From Spirochaetia bacterium (GTDB taxonomy: Bacteria > Spirochaetota > Spirochaetia > Treponematales > Breznakiellaceae): a stretch of DNA of 33,969 bases. A program made the position numbers and the translations under genes. This document shows, one piece after another, positions 31,309 through 33,969 of this stretch (position 1 is its first letter; each line of letters opens with the position of its first letter). The notes under the pieces are model-generated. The model made no database searches. It worked only from the letters and a program-made list of their open reading frames with translations, and was not told the DNA's origin. The DNA lies in NCBI GenBank assembly GCA_025997795.1, contig BNVB01000021.1, positions 1 through 33,969 of the forward strand, given 5' to 3'.

Positions 31309-32088
31309 TTACCACCCAAAAAGAGCCGCCAGTTTTGCCTGCTCGCCGGGAGAAAGTTCTCCGGGAAGTATGGCGTTTTCCTCCGGCCCCGGGGGCAGGA
31401 GGAAGCCGCCCTCCAGAAAATGCTGGAAAACTGATGCATAGGTTTCGCCGCCGCCTAAAACAACAGAAAGGTAAATGCCCCTTCGTTTCCAGCGGCAGCT
31501 TATATGCAGGGCTTTGTCCACTTTGGGAAAATACGGATTTCCTCGCTTGGGAACGGCAAGAAGATCGTAGATGCTTCTTGCCGCCGCCGTTAAGACCAGG
31601 GGAGAAAGTACCTGCGAAGGGGGAAATTCCGCATCCGCCGCCGGGTCCAAAACAAGAACCGCCGGAGCGCCGGGAAAAGAAAAGGGCAGTATGGGGATAA
31701 AAACCGGAGTAGTATCAAACAACGCCAGGGCCCCTTTGTCCAGGTAAGGCCTCCAGCGTTTATCTATGGCGGCTTTACCATCTGCCGCAGATAAGGTTAG
31801 CATTTTATCCAGCGAAGCTTCATCCTTGTAGAGGCGGAAGCGGCGCCGGGGAAACAAAAGGCCCAGGGCCTTGTAAAGCCGTTCTTCGGCACTGTGGGGA
31901 AAAGGGGCAAAAAGGCCCCTTTCCCCGCTGTTCTTGATTGAACGGAGCAGCCCCGGCGGATTGTGGCCCAGGAGGGCCCGTCCGCCGGACTGCCAGAGAT
32001 CCACCAGGCGGCCGTTTGTTGTGTAAAGCCGCCAGCCCCGGGCGCGAAGAACCGGCGGCAGGCGGCGCAGCAGATCAGTATCCATCAT
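31309..32088 (-). CDS. Unknown protein with a degenerate aminotransferase-like start
   Basis: A 259-residue protein beginning MMDTDLLRRLPPVLRARGWR. The segment RLYTTNGRLVDLWQSGGRALLGHNPPGLL resembles the opening of class III aminotransferases (DG..Y.D...G....LGH.HP), but no Schiff-base lysine or PLP motif follows, and it is far shorter than those enzymes. It may be a decayed or repurposed remnant. The start overlaps the uvrD 3' end by 14 bases, and a second ATG at 32085 is in frame. It lies between uvrD and hisF. No domain name is offered. Confidence 0.6.
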   Translation of the reverse strand: MMDTDLLRRLPPVLRARGWRLYTTNGRLVDLWQSGGRALLGHNPPGLLRSIKNSGERGLFAPFPHSAEERLYKALGLLFPRRRFRLYKDEASLDKMLTLSAADGKAAIDKRWRPYLDKGALALFDTTPVFIPILPFSFPGAPAVLVLDPAADAEFPPSQVLSPLVLTAAARSIYDLLAVPKRGNPYFPKVDKALHISCRWKRRGIYLSVVLGGGETYASVFQHFLEGGFLLPPGPEENAILPGELSPGEQAKLAALFGW

Positions 32089-33969
32089 TCCCTATTTTGG
32101 TAAAGTTTCTGCTTTGGTACAAGCTTAAAAAGCGGGTTTCCCGGCCATTGTCAAAACGGACCTTTACCACCGGGCCGTCGTCTCCTTCATCAATGCCGGT
32201 TACCGCTCCGTAACCCTGGTCGTCATGAAACACCCGTTCCCCTGTTTTCCAGCGGCCATCGGAAGATGTTTTGCCGCCGGGATTTGCCGTACCCCTGTAA
32301 GCGCCATAAGCGCCGCTGCTCCGGCCGGTACGGGAACCAAAACCGGCGGGGGCGCTGCCGATTATCCGCAGGGCCGACCTGTCCGCCTCCTGGAGAAAAC
32401 GGGAGGGTTGTACCGGACTGGTCCGCCCGTAGAGACGGCGGACTGCGCATGAACACAGGTAGAGTTCATCCATGGCCCTGGTGGCTCCCACATAAAAAAG
32501 CCGCCGTTCCTCTTCCAGGTCGTCCCCCTCTTTGTCATCCCGGGGAAAGATCCCCTGTTCAAGACCGGTAAGAATAACCCGGGGAAATTCCAGCCCCTTG
32601 GTATTGTGCAGCGTGATCAAGGTAACAGCGTCTGAATTGGTATCCTCGGCGGTTTCAATGGAACGGTCAAGTTCGATGTGTTCCAGAAATTCCGCCAGCC
32701 CTTCCATGGAGGCGGGGTACAAACTTGATGCGTTAACCAGTTCCTGAAGATTCCCGATACGCTGGTAACCGTTAATTTCGTCATGGCTGCTGTGGTATTC
32801 CGCCAGTCCCGAATCAAGGATCAGTGATGTTACACAAACCGAAAGTCCCACACCGGCACGGATCGGCGGCCCGGCGGATTTTTCCGTTCCGGCGGATTTT
32901 TTTTCGCCGCCGGGCTTTTCGCGGGCGGACTTTTCGCCGGCGGACTTTTCGCCGCTTAATAGGCATAATAGGTCGCGGCCTTTTTCCATAAAGGCGGTAA
33001 AAAATTCCACCCCCGCCTGGGCTTTTGCGGAAAGGGAAAGGCCGCGGGCCGCATTGAGGAGACCTCCCGAGGGCGCGGCATAGGCCGCCTGGAGAATTTT
33101 ATCCAATGCGGCGCTGCCGATACCACGGCTTGGTTTGTTGATCACCCGGCGGAAGGCAACTTCGTCCCGGGGATTAACCAGGAGGGCAAGCAAAGCCAGG
33201 GCATCTTTTATTTCTTCCCGCTCGTAAAATTTCAGGGATCCCACAACACGGTAGGGAATACTCCGGCGGAGCAGTTCGGTCTCAAATTCCAGGGACTGTG
33301 CGTTGGTCCGGTACAGTATGGCCCAATCAGAATAACTGGTTTTTTTCCCGTTGTTTTTTGTGCCTTCTCCCTTTACCGAACGTTCAATAAGTTCTGCGCA
33401 GAAAGCCGCTTCTTCATCCTGATTGGGAAGAAAAGCCAGAGTAGGGATTTTGCCGTTTCCCCGTTCGGCCCGGAGGGTTTTTCCCAGCCGGCCCTTGTTG
33501 TGATCCACCACCGAAGAAGCCAGAGTGAGGATCGGAGCGAACGAACGGTAGTTCCGTTCAAGCTTGATAATGTCGGTACCGGGAAAACGTTCGGGGAACT
33601 CCAGAATATTTTTTACCTCCGCGCCGCGGAAGCGATAGATAGATTGATCGTCATCACCCACCACGCACAGGCAGGTATTGGTTCCCGTTAGGGCCGTCAA
33701 GAGCCGGAATTGGGCAATGTTGGAATCCTGGTATTCGTCTACCATGATCACGCTGAAACGGGAATGAATGCGAGCAGCCAGTTCCGGATTGGACCGCAGT
33801 ATCTCCACGGGTTTTTTGATAAGATCCCCAAAATCAACATTGCCTATTTTTCCCAGCCGCTCTTCATAGCGGGCATAGGTTTTTCTGAATTCCGGCCGGT
33901 AATCGATAAGATCCAGTTCCGGATCAGCGGGGGAAAGAAAGTAATCCTTGGCCCGGGAGATAAGCGAGG
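32075..33969 (-). CDS. UvrD/PcrA-type DNA helicase (5' end outside window)
   Basis: Superfamily 1 3'-5' DNA helicase. The frame is open to the window edge on the minus strand, so the N-terminal ATPase motif I is outside. Visible: motif II VDEYQDSN, motif III GDDDQSIYRFRGA, motif IV RNYRS, motif V/VI LHNTKGLEFPRVIL, YVGATRAMDELYLC, and a C-terminal tail (VFHDDQGYGAVTGIDEGDDG) of the PcrA tudor-like type. An insert of five to six repeats of GEKSA (GEKSAGEKSAREKPGGEKK...) sits in domain 2B, encoded by a 15-bp tandem repeat at 32871-32955. Function otherwise should be normal. Confidence 0.94.
   Translation of the reverse strand, partial: SLISRAKDYFLSPADPELDLIDYRPEFRKTYARYEERLGKIGNVDFGDLIKKPVEILRSNPELAARIHSRFSVIMVDEYQDSNIAQFRLLTALTGTNTCLCVVGDDDQSIYRFRGAEVKNILEFPERFPGTDIIKLERNYRSFAPILTLASSVVDHNKGRLGKTLRAERGNGKIPTLAFLPNQDEEAAFCAELIERSVKGEGTKNNGKKTSYSDWAILYRTNAQSLEFETELLRRSIPYRVVGSLKFYEREEIKDALALLALLVNPRDEVAFRRVINKPSRGIGSAALDKILQAAYAAPSGGLLNAARGLSLSAKAQAGVEFFTAFMEKGRDLLCLLSGEKSAGEKSAREKPGGEKKSAGTEKSAGPPIRAGVGLSVCVTSLILDSGLAEYHSSHDEINGYQRIGNLQELVNASSLYPASMEGLAEFLEHIELDRSIETAEDTNSDAVTLITLHNTKGLEFPRVILTGLEQGIFPRDDKEGDDLEEERRLFYVGATRAMDELYLCSCAVRRLYGRTSPVQPSRFLQEADRSALRIIGSAPAGFGSRTGRSSGAYGAYRGTANPGGKTSSDGRWKTGERVFHDDQGYGAVTGIDEGDDGPVVKVRFDNGRETRFLSLYQSRNFTKIGNDGY
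32871..32955. repeat. 15-bp tandem repeat in uvrD/pcrA
   Basis: GGCGGACTTTTCGCC occurs as two perfect tandem copies (32924-32938 and 32939-32953), preceded by three to four decayed copies containing GGCGGATTTTT. The minus strand encodes the repeated pentapeptide GEKSA. Confidence 0.88.

Noticed and set aside
33373..33808. GTG at 33808 as the uvrD start
   Set aside because: The frame stays open to the window end and reads a UvrD-like sequence (DYFLSPADPELDLIDYRPEF) upstream of it.

Overview
The window reads as chromosome from a spirochaete, most likely a GC-rich Treponema relative such as those of termite guts. The evidence is a flagellar block fliK-flgD-flgE-flbD-motA-motB; an FlgE with Lys165 and Cys178, the pair cross-linked in Treponema denticola hooks; a V-type rather than F-type ATPase; a eukaryote-like IleS; and many short lipoproteins. 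The assignment is made by reading, not by a database search. The window is almost solid coding sequence: no gap between genes exceeds about 125 bases, and no rRNA, tRNA, transposase or CRISPR array was seen.

Layout. 1-4651 (+): the end of fliK and the flagellar hook and motor genes. 4726-9383 (+): V1 ATPase subunits E, A, B and D, followed in overlap by a UspA-like gene instead of the membrane subunits. 9896-16204 (+): a J-domain protein, map, ileS, a lipoprotein and two zinc-ribbon proteins. 16218-17662 (-): a radical-SAM AmrS-like enzyme with a coupled unknown gene. 17785-21501 (+): NudC, RuvA, RuvB and QueA. 21605-22220 (+): a small AT-richer, translationally coupled three-gene cassette (DUF3791, a shrunken DUF3990, and a third small protein), which looks acquired. 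22224-27152 (-): two lipoproteins, one a solute-binding protein, and a large hybrid sensor kinase. 27202-28023 (+): a TatD-like hydrolase. 28024-33969 (-): hisC, a hisA-hisI-hisE fusion, hisF, an unknown gene and a 5'-truncated uvrD/pcrA.

The most unusual feature is a set of short repeat or palindromic insertions inside protein-coding genes that keep the reading frame. One family has a 15-nt core GGAGTGGAATGGATG flanked by CCGCGG. It occurs in four unrelated genes (atpA, a lipoprotein gene, amrS, nudC), on both strands. Three copies are read in the same frame as AAGSGMDAA and the atpA copy is read inverted. A perfect 84-bp loop-less palindrome lies in frame in fliK. Other hairpin or tandem-repeat inserts sit in atpE, atpA, queA, hisA, hisC and uvrD. 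Together they suggest a genome-wide process that plants small palindromic elements inside genes, comparable in concept to the palindromic elements known within Rickettsia ORFs. This interpretation is inference; the repeats themselves are seen directly.
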